Translations under genes and position numbers: made by a program
Notes under the pieces: model-generated
What the model was told of the DNA's origin: nothing
What the model saw: the letters and a program-made list of their open reading frames with translations, nothing else
Databases searched by the model: none
Source of the DNA: JBCAXA01 sp038534295
GTDB lineage: Bacteria; Pseudomonadota; Gammaproteobacteria; Steroidobacterales; Woeseiaceae
NCBI GenBank assembly: GCA_038534295.1
Contig: JBCAXA010000003.1
Coordinates: 310,001 to 374,000 of the forward strand
Direction of reading: 5' to 3'
Length of the DNA: 64,000 nt
Shown: positions 16,996-25,254 of the stretch, piece by piece
Numbering within the stretch: the first letter of the stretch is position 1
Layout: every line of letters begins with the position of its first letter

Positions 16996-18075
16996 CTATG
17001 CCGCTACGTCTCCGGACTGGGCGGCGGTGAAATGCCGCCGTTCGTGATCGATCAGCCATTGCTTGCGCCACGTCCCACCGCCGTAACCGGTCAACGAGCC
17101 GTCGGCACCGATCACGCGATGACACGGTATGACGATCGCCAAGGTGTTGGCGCCATTTGCGCGGGCGACAGCGCGCGTAGCGTTCGGCTGCTCGATCGCT
17201 TCGGCGATCTGCCTGTAGCTGCGCGTCTCGCCCGCGGGAATGGTCATTAGGACGTCCCAAACAGCGCGCGAGAATGGCGTACCGCCGCGTGTAAGTGGCG
17301 TTGCAAAACGGCATCCTTCGCCGTCGAAGTAGGTGGCTAACTCAGCGGCGATTGACTCAGTGGCTGCGAAGCGACCGACGCCAATTGCACCCTTAACATC
17401 GCGTTTCAGACGCGCCAGCTCGGTCGGTAACTGAGGTCGGTCAAAGAACTCCAGCAGTGCGAGGCCTTGCGCGTTGGCAACCGCCAACATCGGGCCCAGC
17501 GGGGTGTCGATAAAGTCGGCACGCAGGTGCGCGTCGCTCACTAATTGACCGGGCGCCACGCCGAGTTTCTTAGCAAACGCCTCGCGAAACCCACTGGCAG
17601 ACTCAAACCCGGCCGTCACCTGTGCGTCGATGACACGCCCTCCGTTGGCGAGGCTCGCACCGGCACGCGTTAGGCGAAGGCTGCGGGCAAACTCGAGAAA
17701 CGTTGTGCCGAACTGACGGCGAAACGCTCGGCGGACCGTCGATGGGTCGAAGCCGAGGTCGACCAAGTCCTTTTCACACCAACGCCTGTCGGGCTCGGCC
17801 AGCAAGCGTTCGACGAGTGTGCTGACCGACGGTTCGACGGCACCGGCGGCAGACAGCGGCTTACACCGGCGGCATGGCCGAAAGCCGGCCTCGATGCAGG
17901 CGGCCGGCGAATCGAAAAACCGGGTGTTTTCGCGCTTTGGCTTGCGCGCCGGACAGGTCAGTCGACAGAAAATACCGGTGCTGGTGACGCCGACCCACGC
18001 CTGGCCCTCGTAGGCGTCGTCGCGGGCGATGAGCGCCGCGTACAGTTGATCGTCACTGGGGCGGGTAAACAGCAT
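16996..18075 (-). CDS. ada: Bifunctional methyl-phosphotriester sensor/O6-methylguanine-DNA methyltransferase Ada
   Basis: A 359-residue complete Ada. The N-terminal zinc domain has Cys37, Cys41, Cys68 and Cys71, one residue off from the E. coli set 38/42/69/72. The AraC-type helix-turn-helix follows (about 90-185, 'DLGFDPSTVRRAFRRQFG'). The C-terminal alkyltransferase has the active-site 'PCHRVIG' and 'GETRSYRQIAEAI'. Methylation of the N-terminal Cys by DNA phosphotriesters turns Ada into an activator; the C-terminal Cys repairs O6-methylguanine irreversibly. The ATG at 18075 is chosen over 18099 to match family length. An AlkB-like gene lies far off at the right end, so there is no ada-alkB operon. 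Confidence 0.95.
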   Translation of the reverse strand: MLFTRPSDDQLYAALIARDDAYEGQAWVGVTSTGIFCRLTCPARKPKRENTRFFDSPAACIEAGFRPCRRCKPLSAAGAVEPSVSTLVERLLAEPDRRWCEKDLVDLGFDPSTVRRAFRRQFGTTFLEFARSLRLTRAGASLANGGRVIDAQVTAGFESASGFREAFAKKLGVAPGQLVSDAHLRADFIDTPLGPMLAVANAQGLALLEFFDRPQLPTELARLKRDVKGAIGVGRFAATESIAAELATYFDGEGCRFATPLTRGGTPFSRAVWDVLMTIPAGETRSYRQIAEAIEQPNATRAVARANGANTLAIVIPCHRVIGADGSLTGYGGGTWRKQWLIDHERRHFTAAQSGDVAA

Positions 18076-18153
18076 GCGATCTTTATAGCAGACGCTCAAA
18101 CCGTCGCCGCCGGAAATCGGGCAGCGAAGTGCTGCTGACCCGCCGGCTAGCCG

Positions 18154-20397
18154 TTAGTTGTCGCCCGGGGCTGAGACCACGATCGGTTGTGTTGCAACGA
18201 CACGCGTGCCGTCCAGCACGTAGCGAATCTCGAAATCGCCGCCTTCGGCAGGTGCCTTCAGCGTTGCCGGGGAGCCGTTGCGGGTGTACTTGTACGACAA
18301 GTACCGGTTTGGCCTCGCATCGCGCTCGGCGATCGTGACGTAGTCGCGGTAGTTTGCTGGGCCTGTCCAAGTCACCTCGAAGTTCGCATTGGCCTGCACT
18401 TGCAGCGGTGCGCTGACGGTCGCTTCGACGTCGATCACCGTAACCGGCACGCGCGCAATGACTTTGCGCCCGTCGAGCGTGTAGCGATACTCGTAGTCGC
18501 CAGGTTCTACCGGCATCTTGAGCTCGGCCGGCGAGCCGTTGCGCGCGTACGCGTAATTGATGTACCGATTTTCGGCGTGATCCAGTTTGGCGATCGCCAC
18601 AAAGTCATTCTTGGCGCCGGGTCCGGTCCAAGCTACCGACACCGTGCTGCCGACCGTCGGTTGGCTCGGCGCATCGAGTGCGGCTGTCGCTGCCGTGATC
18701 GAAACCGGCTGGCGCGCGATGACTTTGCGACCCGACTGCACGTAGCGCAGCTCGTAGTCGCCGGCTTCGAGCGGCATTCGTAACGACACCGGGCTGCCGC
18801 GATTCGTGTAGGCGTAACTCGTGTAGCGTCGGTCGGCCGCGTCGGGCTTGACGATCGTAATCCAGTCGCCGCCCAACGCAGGACCCGTCCAAACGATATC
18901 CGGATACGTGCCAGCAACCGCCGTTGCGGGTCCGGACACCGACGCCAGCACCGCTTCTACCGTGATCGGCCGGCGCGCAATGATTTTGCGACCTGCTTGC
19001 AGGTACCGCAGTTCATACTCGCCGGCTTCGAGCGGCGCGGTTACCGACACGGGGCTGCCGCGATTCGTGTAGGCGTAGCTCGTATAGCTGCGGTCGTCGG
19101 CATCGGGCTTGACGATGGTGATCCAGTCGTCGGAATAGCCGGGGCCGCGCCATTCGATAGCGAAGTTGCTGCCAGCGGCGACTGTTTCGGCGGCAGTCAA
19201 TTCCGCTTCCACCTCGACCGCGCGAACCGGCGCCCGCGCCAAAACGGTTGGTGGCTGCGCCAACACGTAGCGAACTTCGTAATCACCGGGTTCGACCGGC
19301 AGCCGCAGCGTCAGCGGGCTGCCTCGCTGGGTATACGCGTAATTGGTGTAGCTGTTGTCGGGCGCGTCCGGCGTGGTCAGCGTGATGTAATCGCTGCGTC
19401 GATCGGGCCCGGTCCAATAAACGGTGAATTCTGAGCTCACCGGCGCGTCGCCGTCGACCCTAACGTCGAGCGTTGCCTCAAAGCTCATCGCCAGCGGGAT
19501 CGTCACCGTTTTTTCGGTGCCGCGACGCACGGTAATACGCTCCAGTTGGCCGCTGAGCTGATCGCTCGGTCGATTGACGAAAACGTCGTAGGTGCCGGGG
19601 GCAAGCTCAGCCTCGGTTTCACCGGCATCGGTCGCGTCGAAGACGACGTCGCCGCCAGCCGATTGCTGCACGCGCCAGGTCAGCCCGGACTCGATCAACG
19701 GTCCCCCGGCATTCTCGGTTGCCCGCAGACGCAGCGCCGTGGTCTGCAGAGATTCCGGGGGCGGATTTTTGGCGACCGTGTCAACCAAGGCCCGCGCCAA
19801 CTCGCCGGCATTGTCGGCGCCGATGTACCGGCCGCCGGTGTTTTCGGCGAGGCAGCGCAGCTGCACCGCGTCCTGAGTCTCGCCGATGTCGAATCCAATG
19901 ACGTGCGCGGTAAAATCGACGCCGAGGTTTTCGAGCGACGCGCCGACTTTGCACGGGTCGAGATCGCAGTTCTCGATGCCGTCGCTGACCAAAATGACCG
20001 TCGCTTTGTTCTCGGTGTACTTGAGTTCGTTGGCGGCAAACTGCACCGCCGCACTCAGCGGGGTTTTGCCTTTCGGTTTCAGCCCATCGACCGCATTTTT
20101 GAGCGCCTTACGGTCAGTTCCCAGTGGCGCAACGACTTCGATGTCGGTGCAGTCACTCTCGCGATTGTGGCCGTAGGCGACCAGCCCCAGCGCGCGGTCG
20201 CCGGGCATCTCGGTCACCAGATCGCCAATGACGCGGCGGGCCGTGACGATCTTGGCCTCGCCGTCGATCTGGCCCCACATGGAGCCAGAGGCATCGAGCA
20301 CCAAGATGGCGTCTTCCTGTGCGGTCGCGGTAGTGGCAGCGACCCCAAAGGTAATGGTCAAGAGCGAGCGCAATACTCGAGCGGCGGTGCGGCGCAT
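18154..20397 (-). CDS. Exported VWA-domain protein with five Ig-like repeats
   Basis: A 747-residue secreted protein; the start at 20397 has GGGAGG seven bases upstream and is followed by a signal peptide ending near residue 27. A von Willebrand A domain (about 29-215) has the metal-ion site D35-x-S37-x-S39 and 'VILVSDGIENC'. After a linking beta domain come five tandem repeats of about 80-90 residues (roughly 325 to the end). Each has W-x-G-P, an acidic D-[YWF]-[IV], a 'Y-x-x-Y-[AK]-Y' block, 'GSP' and a closing 'G[DE][YF]E-[IY]RY...ARxP' strand. VWA proteins bind ligands in a metal-dependent way; similar repeat-bearing proteins occur in other proteobacteria but their partners are unknown. 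Confidence 0.88.
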   Translation of the reverse strand: MRRTAARVLRSLLTITFGVAATTATAQEDAILVLDASGSMWGQIDGEAKIVTARRVIGDLVTEMPGDRALGLVAYGHNRESDCTDIEVVAPLGTDRKALKNAVDGLKPKGKTPLSAAVQFAANELKYTENKATVILVSDGIENCDLDPCKVGASLENLGVDFTAHVIGFDIGETQDAVQLRCLAENTGGRYIGADNAGELARALVDTVAKNPPPESLQTTALRLRATENAGGPLIESGLTWRVQQSAGGDVVFDATDAGETEAELAPGTYDVFVNRPSDQLSGQLERITVRRGTEKTVTIPLAMSFEATLDVRVDGDAPVSSEFTVYWTGPDRRSDYITLTTPDAPDNSYTNYAYTQRGSPLTLRLPVEPGDYEVRYVLAQPPTVLARAPVRAVEVEAELTAAETVAAGSNFAIEWRGPGYSDDWITIVKPDADDRSYTSYAYTNRGSPVSVTAPLEAGEYELRYLQAGRKIIARRPITVEAVLASVSGPATAVAGTYPDIVWTGPALGGDWITIVKPDAADRRYTSYAYTNRGSPVSLRMPLEAGDYELRYVQSGRKVIARQPVSITAATAALDAPSQPTVGSTVSVAWTGPGAKNDFVAIAKLDHAENRYINYAYARNGSPAELKMPVEPGDYEYRYTLDGRKVIARVPVTVIDVEATVSAPLQVQANANFEVTWTGPANYRDYVTIAERDARPNRYLSYKYTRNGSPATLKAPAEGGDFEIRYVLDGTRVVATQPIVVSAPGDN

Positions 20398-20639
20398 GGG
20401 CGTTCCTCCCTCATTGCCGTGCGGCGGACGACGTCTTGTTGCGGATGTGCGTCGTTTCACGGCTAAGATTAGTGTCTAGGTTTTGTCGGATCAACGCGGC
20501 GCGGCCGACTTGGTCAATCGCCGACGGGATTCGGGGCCGTTGACGGGCGCCGCCGATGTTGCAAGCATCCTGATTCGCCACTCAGCGCTCGCCGGTTTCC
20601 CTCATCTTTTGGGAAGCGGGCCAATATCGGAACGCACAC

Positions 20640-22277
20640 ATGGAATCTATCGCTGCCGATCTTCGGCAAATGCAGCGTACGCCGCTGCACGACGCTCACG
20701 TCGAGGAAATTCGCGCGGCCGGCAAAGAGGTGCGGTACGAGGCGGGTGATATGGTCTTTGACGTCGGCGATCCGACCGACCGATTCGTTTATGTGCTCGA
20801 CGGCGAAATCGCGTTGATCGATCCCTACACTCGCGAGCGCTATCTCCCGAGTTCGCTCGGCCCCACTCAGTTCTGTGGCGAAATTTCGTTCCTCAACGGC
20901 GGCACTGTAATCATGCCGCTGCGTGCGGAGCAGCCGACGCGCACGCTTGAAGTGCCGCGGCTAAAGATGCTCGAGCTAATGGCGCGCATCCCCGAAATGA
21001 GCGACATCATCATCACGGTATTTGCTGCGCGCCGACGTCGCCAGATCGAGGAAAACGACGCGACGCTGACCTTGCTCGGCCACGACGTCGATCCTGTTGT
21101 GCGGCGTGTCGCTACATTCGCGAACCGCAACAAGTTGCCGGTCCGTCTGGTCGAGCATGGGACGCCGGCTGCGCAACGGGTCGCGACTGCGTGCGGGTTA
21201 AAGGCCGGGCAGTCCGCGGTTATTTTCGGTCGCACGCCAGCAGTTGTGGAAGACCCGACCCCTGCGCGAGTAGCGAGCCTGCTCGGCCTCGATTCGACCT
21301 TGTCGTGCCGTACCGAAGTGGATCTGTTGATCGTTGGCGGTGGTCCGTCCGGCGTCGCGGCCGCCGTTTACGCAGGCGCCGAAGGCGTCAGTGCGCTCGT
21401 GGTGGAAGAGCTGGCGGTCGGCGGCCAGGCCGGGACGTCATCGCGGATCGAAAACTACATGGGATTTCCGACCGGGATCTCCGGTGCCGATCTCATCTGG
21501 CGTGGCGAAGTCCAGGCGATGAAATTCGGCACCAAATTCGCGATGCCGCGTCGCGTCGTTTCGTTATCCAGGGATGCAGATGGGTTGTTTTGTGCAACCC
21601 TCGATGACGGCATCGTCGTTTGCGCGCGAGCGGTGCTAGTGGCCACCGGCGTGCAGTACCGACGGCTGCCGTGGGAGCGGCTCGAAGAGTTCGAAGGCGC
21701 CGGTGTCTACTACGCCGCGACGGAGACCGAAGCGCGCTACTGCCGCAACACCGAAGCAATCGTCATCGGCGGCGGCAACTCGGCTGGGCAAGCCGCTATG
21801 TACCTCAGCCGTTCGGCAAATCAGGTTCATGTGCTGGTTCGCGGCAAATCGCTGGCCGCATCGATGTCGGATTATTTGTCGAGTCGCTTGGCGGCCGACC
21901 CTCGCATCACCGTGCACTTTGAGACGGAGGTCGACACCTTGCATGGCGACGGCAGTCTCGAAGCCGTCGACATTGTCCACAAGGCGAGCGGCACAACAGA
22001 GCGGATCGAGTCGGGCGCCGTGTTCGTGATGGTCGGAGCGGCTCCTAACACGCAATGGTTGTCCGATCTCGCCGACCTCGATGACAAAGGTTTTGTGCTC
22101 ACCGGAAAGGCGGTCGATCGATCGTCGCCATTCGCAACGTCATGCCCGGGCCTCTATGCCGTCGGCGACGTCCGCGCCGGATCGGTCAAGCGTGTCGCGT
22201 CCGCGGTCGGCGAAGGCTCGGTGGTGATATCGGAAATCTGGCGATTCCTCGACACCCAGCGTGCCGCTGTGGCGTAG
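20640..22277 (+). CDS. cNMP-binding domain fused to thioredoxin reductase-like flavoprotein
   Basis: A 545-residue two-part protein. Residues about 10-130 form a cyclic-nucleotide-binding-like beta roll ('YEAGDMVFDVGD', 'FCGEISFLNGG'). A linker of about 90 residues leads to a pyridine nucleotide-disulphide oxidoreductase fold: FAD motif GGGPSG at 233-238, 'GGQAGTSSRIENYMGFP', NADPH motif GGGNSA at 377-382 and the closing 'GLYAVGDVR'. The Cys-x-x-Cys expected around residues 358-368 in thioredoxin reductase is absent ('YYAATETEARYC'), so it cannot reduce thioredoxin by the usual route. It may transfer electrons to another acceptor. The gene is divergent from the VWA gene across about 240 bases. 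Confidence 0.88.
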   Translation: MESIAADLRQMQRTPLHDAHVEEIRAAGKEVRYEAGDMVFDVGDPTDRFVYVLDGEIALIDPYTRERYLPSSLGPTQFCGEISFLNGGTVIMPLRAEQPTRTLEVPRLKMLELMARIPEMSDIIITVFAARRRRQIEENDATLTLLGHDVDPVVRRVATFANRNKLPVRLVEHGTPAAQRVATACGLKAGQSAVIFGRTPAVVEDPTPARVASLLGLDSTLSCRTEVDLLIVGGGPSGVAAAVYAGAEGVSALVVEELAVGGQAGTSSRIENYMGFPTGISGADLIWRGEVQAMKFGTKFAMPRRVVSLSRDADGLFCATLDDGIVVCARAVLVATGVQYRRLPWERLEEFEGAGVYYAATETEARYCRNTEAIVIGGGNSAGQAAMYLSRSANQVHVLVRGKSLAASMSDYLSSRLAADPRITVHFETEVDTLHGDGSLEAVDIVHKASGTTERIESGAVFVMVGAAPNTQWLSDLADLDDKGFVLTGKAVDRSSPFATSCPGLYAVGDVRAGSVKRVASAVGEGSVVISEIWRFLDTQRAAVA

Positions 22278-22306
22278 CGTATCGCGGCAGCGACGAGCGT
22301 TAACCA

Positions 22307-22783
22307 ATGGGCGAACAATTTGGAAAATTCGGGCTGCTGGCGCTGTTTACGATGGGACTCGCCGCAGGCTGCGGTCAGTCCGATGGCCCGGACGGATCCG
22401 ATCGAGCGCCCGCGCCGCCGCTTACAAGCACCGAGCTCTTCATCGAATTCACCGACGATCCAGGCCCGGACGCCGAGCGCTGTAACCCACTCGTGCGCTA
22501 CCGGCTCGACACGCCCGAGGGCTTACGTGTCTCGCTGACTTACGAGCTCAACGGTGAGCCAAGCTTCAATACCGTTGTCCTCAAATCCGCTACCAACGGC
22601 GGCTTCTCAGGGGATGCACCCATGGACGGGGGTCGCGGCCCGCTCGGTGCGTGTCAGGACAAAGACGTGTTGTTGACCGAGGTCATTTGCGCAACGCTGG
22701 ACGGCGACCGTGCACTACCTTGCCCGTCGATGAAGTATGACGGTGAGGCCATGTTCGCGAGCTTCGATATCAGCGCCAACTGA
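22307..22783 (+). CDS. Hypothetical lipoprotein
   Basis: A 158-residue protein with a lipoprotein signal: basic start, hydrophobic stretch and lipobox L-A-A-G-C near residue 22. The mature part begins with a Gly/Asp/Pro-rich linker and contains four further cysteines, possibly paired as disulphides, and predicted beta structure ('LRVSLTYELNGEPSFNTVVL'). I do not recognise the family. It lies 29 bases downstream of the flavoprotein gene, so co-transcription is likely. Confidence 0.6.
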   Translation: MGEQFGKFGLLALFTMGLAAGCGQSDGPDGSDRAPAPPLTSTELFIEFTDDPGPDAERCNPLVRYRLDTPEGLRVSLTYELNGEPSFNTVVLKSATNGGFSGDAPMDGGRGPLGACQDKDVLLTEVICATLDGDRALPCPSMKYDGEAMFASFDISAN

Positions 22784-22906
22784 TCGCGCTACTGGGGGCG
22801 CAGAACGCATTGCGCTGGCGTTGCTGGGGCCAACTGCGATAGCGTGACGCTGTGTCGTTGTCGCGCACGACACAGCACCAGCGCTCAAGCACCGATCGGT
22901 ACACCA

Positions 22907-23983
22907 ATGACGATGCCATCTCAGCAGAAGATCGAAAGCACGTCGTTCATCGTATTTCTGGTACTGATTTCGATTGCGCTGCTCGGCTTACTGCAGTATT
23001 TCGTCGAGCCGATTCTGTGGGCGAGCATCTTCGCGCTGCTGTTTCGCGCGCCGAATTTCGCGCTACGCCGCCTGCTGCGCGGGCGAAAGACGCTGGCCGC
23101 GTTTCTAACGCTGATCATTATTCTGCTGTTTGTCATCATCCCGACGTTTCTCGTCGGCGCTGCGGTCGTCGACGAAGGCACCTCGATACTCGCCGATATT
23201 CAGCAGCGTGAGTTCGATCCCGGCAAGGCGCTCGTTTGGGTTGAGCAGCAATTGCCCACGCTGCGCGAGTTTGCCGCAAGCGTCGGCGTCGATTTTGCGG
23301 AGTTACGCGCCGGTTTTCGCGATGCGGCCGTGACGATCAGCCAATTCATCGGCGGGCAGTTGATCCGGATCGGTCAGAACGCCGTGACAACGGCGGTGCT
23401 GTTGTTGGTCATGCTGTATTTGCTGTTTTTTTTGCTGCGCGACGGCGAGGTCATCGTGCGATCCATTCTCAACGTCCTGCCGTTGGGCGATGAGCGTGAA
23501 GCGTTTCTCATCGACAAGATCGCCGAAGTCTTGCGCGCCACCGTGAAAGGTACGTTCGTCGTCGCGATTGTTCAGGGCACCTTGGGCGGTATCGCCTTTG
23601 CCGTGCTTGGCATCCAGGCAGCGGTGCTGTGGGGCGTTGTCATGGCGCTGCTTGCGATGCTGCCGATCATTGGTGCGTTCCTGATCTGGCTGCCGGCGGC
23701 CATCATGTTCGCCGTCAACGGTGACTGGGTCCGCGCCGTTTCGCTGTTCTTGTTCGGCTTTATCGTGATCAGCTTCATCGACAACCTGTTGCGGCCGTAT
23801 TTGGTGGGCCGCGACACCAAGATGCCCGACTATTTGGTGTTGCTGACGACGCTGGGCGGCCTGTCACTGTTCGGCTTGTCGGGCTTTGTTCTCGGGCCGA
23901 TGGTCGCCGCGATATTTCTCGCCAGCTGGGCCCTGTTCGCGCGGGAGTTCAACAACAAGTCGCCACCAGCGAGCAGTGACTGA
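22907..23983 (+). CDS. AI-2E family transporter (YdiK/PerM-type permease)
   Basis: A 358-residue membrane protein with about eight transmembrane segments and a central loop of about 90 residues after the third. It has the family landmarks 'LFFLLRDG', 'FVVAIVQGTLGGIAFAVLGI', 'LPIIGAFLIWLPAAI' and 'NLLRPYLVGRDTKMPDYLVL'. The family (formerly UPF0118) includes TqsA-like exporters and Na+/H+ antiporter-like members, so autoinducer-2 export is not implied. Two closely spaced ATGs (22907 and 22913) are possible. The gene seems to be transcribed on its own. Confidence 0.92.
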   Translation: MTMPSQQKIESTSFIVFLVLISIALLGLLQYFVEPILWASIFALLFRAPNFALRRLLRGRKTLAAFLTLIIILLFVIIPTFLVGAAVVDEGTSILADIQQREFDPGKALVWVEQQLPTLREFAASVGVDFAELRAGFRDAAVTISQFIGGQLIRIGQNAVTTAVLLLVMLYLLFFLLRDGEVIVRSILNVLPLGDEREAFLIDKIAEVLRATVKGTFVVAIVQGTLGGIAFAVLGIQAAVLWGVVMALLAMLPIIGAFLIWLPAAIMFAVNGDWVRAVSLFLFGFIVISFIDNLLRPYLVGRDTKMPDYLVLLTTLGGLSLFGLSGFVLGPMVAAIFLASWALFAREFNNKSPPASSD

Positions 23984-24001
23984 GCAAAGATTCACTATTG
24001 C

Positions 24002-24448
24002 CTATTCGCTCGCTTTGCGAATCAACAAAACGCAACCGGTCTCGGTGCGGACCTCGCCGTGTTCGGTGCCTTTCGGCGCGAGATGATAGTCGCCGGCGAC
24101 GAGATGAATATCGCCGAACCACGTCTCGCCCTCGATGACGTACGTTTCCTCATCGGCAGGGTGCGAATGTGCGGGGAACACCGTGCCGGGTTCGAGACGG
24201 ACGATCATCGACATCGTGTCATCGTCTTGCCGCAACACGCGAATACGATTCCCCGGAACCGGCTCAAACCAATCCGCGGGCTCGGCGCCGCGCACCGTCG
24301 TCAGGCCTGGCTGTGACGCGCGAACGCGCGCAAGCATCTTCTGTTCGATGCGCTCGCGAGTCGCCGCGTCGAGCGACACGGGCTCAATCGCGTCGAGCAT
24401 CGCATCGGTCAACGAGCGGTCGATGTTCTTGTCGTCTTCGTGGGCCAT
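24002..24448 (-). CDS. ChrR-like cupin anti-sigma factor
   Basis: A 148-residue protein made of a short helical N-terminus and a C-terminal cupin (about 65-145). The cupin has 'HSHPADEETYVIEG' and a later 'GTEHGEV', which supply the usual His/Glu metal ligands. Such cupins form the sensory half of ChrR-type anti-sigma factors. The classical N-terminal zinc anti-sigma motif (HxxxCxxC) is not obvious here, so sigma binding may rely on the short helical region. It starts one base after the ECF sigma stop, a close coupling that supports a cognate pair. Confidence 0.8.
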   Translation of the reverse strand: MAHEDDKNIDRSLTDAMLDAIEPVSLDAATRERIEQKMLARVRASQPGLTTVRGAEPADWFEPVPGNRIRVLRQDDDTMSMIVRLEPGTVFPAHSHPADEETYVIEGETWFGDIHLVAGDYHLAPKGTEHGEVRTETGCVLLIRKASE

Positions 24449-24449
24449 G

Positions 24450-25049
24450 TCAGGCCGTCTGCTCCGTTTCGAGTTCCCGCCCCATGGCCTGCAGCGCACG
24501 TCGAATTCTCGACTTGACGGTGCCGAGCGGTTGACCGGTATGCGAGGCGATTTCGGCGTGGCTGTAGTCGCGAAAAAAAGCCAGCGCAACCAGCTGGCGC
24601 TCATCGTCGGACAATGACGCCAGCGCGCGCTGGACTCGATGGCCGCTCTCGAGAGCGTCCAGCAGGTCTTCCGGACCGTCGCTCGAGTCATCGGTCGCGC
24701 TCGCGGCAGCGTTCTCGACCGTCCGCGCTCGCACCGCCCGCTGTCGAAGCGTGTCGATGGCGCGATTTCTACTCATTGTCAGTATCCACGTAAGCGCTCG
24801 GCCTTTAGAGGGGTCGAAGGTCGCCGCTTTCTGCCACACGCCGTGATACACCTCAGCCGTGACGTCTTCGGCCAATGACCTGTCGGAGACAATGCTTACG
24901 GCAACCGCGAATGTCCGATCGACCGTTGCGCGGTACAGCGCCGTGAGCGCCGCCTCGTCACCGCGAGCGATAGCACCAAGCCACGCTCGACAACGCGTCT
25001 CCACAGCGTCGTTCAGTTGAATGCTATTCGCGGGCAGCTCCGAAGGCAT
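24450..25049 (-). CDS. ECF sigma factor partnered with a ChrR-like protein
   Basis: A 199-residue group IV sigma factor. Region 2 includes 'SIVSDRSLAEDVTAEVYHGVW' and 'RALTWILTMSRNRAIDTLR'; region 4 has 'FRDYSHAEIASHTGQPLGTVKSRIRRAL'. The start at 25049 is supported by a promoter candidate at 25098-25128, which would not include the longer upstream frame. In RpoE-ChrR systems the anti-sigma factor releases sigma on singlet oxygen or organic peroxide stress. The same promoter motif precedes the divergent DUF4331 gene, so this sigma factor probably drives both its own operon and that gene. Confidence 0.92.
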   Translation of the reverse strand: MPSELPANSIQLNDAVETRCRAWLGAIARGDEAALTALYRATVDRTFAVAVSIVSDRSLAEDVTAEVYHGVWQKAATFDPSKGRALTWILTMSRNRAIDTLRQRAVRARTVENAAASATDDSSDGPEDLLDALESGHRVQRALASLSDDERQLVALAFFRDYSHAEIASHTGQPLGTVKSRIRRALQAMGRELETEQTA

Positions 25050-25097
25050 GCCGCGAATATAGCAAAGTCGCTGTGCGTTCTTGCGCGTTACTCGATG

Positions 25098-25128
25098 TTT
25101 ATACGGCTCAGACGCGAGTTTGGATGCA
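25098..25128 (-). promoter_or_regulatory. Candidate ECF-type promoter of the sigma/anti-sigma operon
   Basis: On the minus strand the -35 TGCATCC (25122-25128) and -10 CGTATAAA (25098-25105) are separated by 16 bases. Expected transcription start is about 40 bases before the sigma start codon. The elements match those of the divergent promoter at 25183-25210 in sequence and spacing. Confidence 0.65.
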
Positions 25129-25182
25129 CATTTTGAGAAAAAAAATTTTCCGAAAATATTTGCGGTGTTTCGTCCAATTTTT

Positions 25183-25210
25183 TGAATCCGGAAGGCCAAC
25201 GCGTGCGTAA
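25183..25210 (+). promoter_or_regulatory. Candidate ECF-type promoter of the DUF4331 operon
   Basis: -35 TGAATCC (25183-25189) and -10 CGTAA (25206-25210) are separated by 16 bases, about 45 bases upstream of the DUF4331 ATG. An AGGAG ribosome binding site follows close to the start. Its mirror image serves the divergent sigma factor gene, which suggests that both are read by the same holoenzyme. Confidence 0.65.
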
Positions 25211-25254
25211 ACGGGATGCAACAACACATTCATTGATCTTCAAGGAGACATCCC

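Noticed and set aside
22907..23983. Autoinducer-2 exporter role for the AI-2E family permease
   Set aside because: The family includes members with other functions, and no quorum-sensing genes are nearby.
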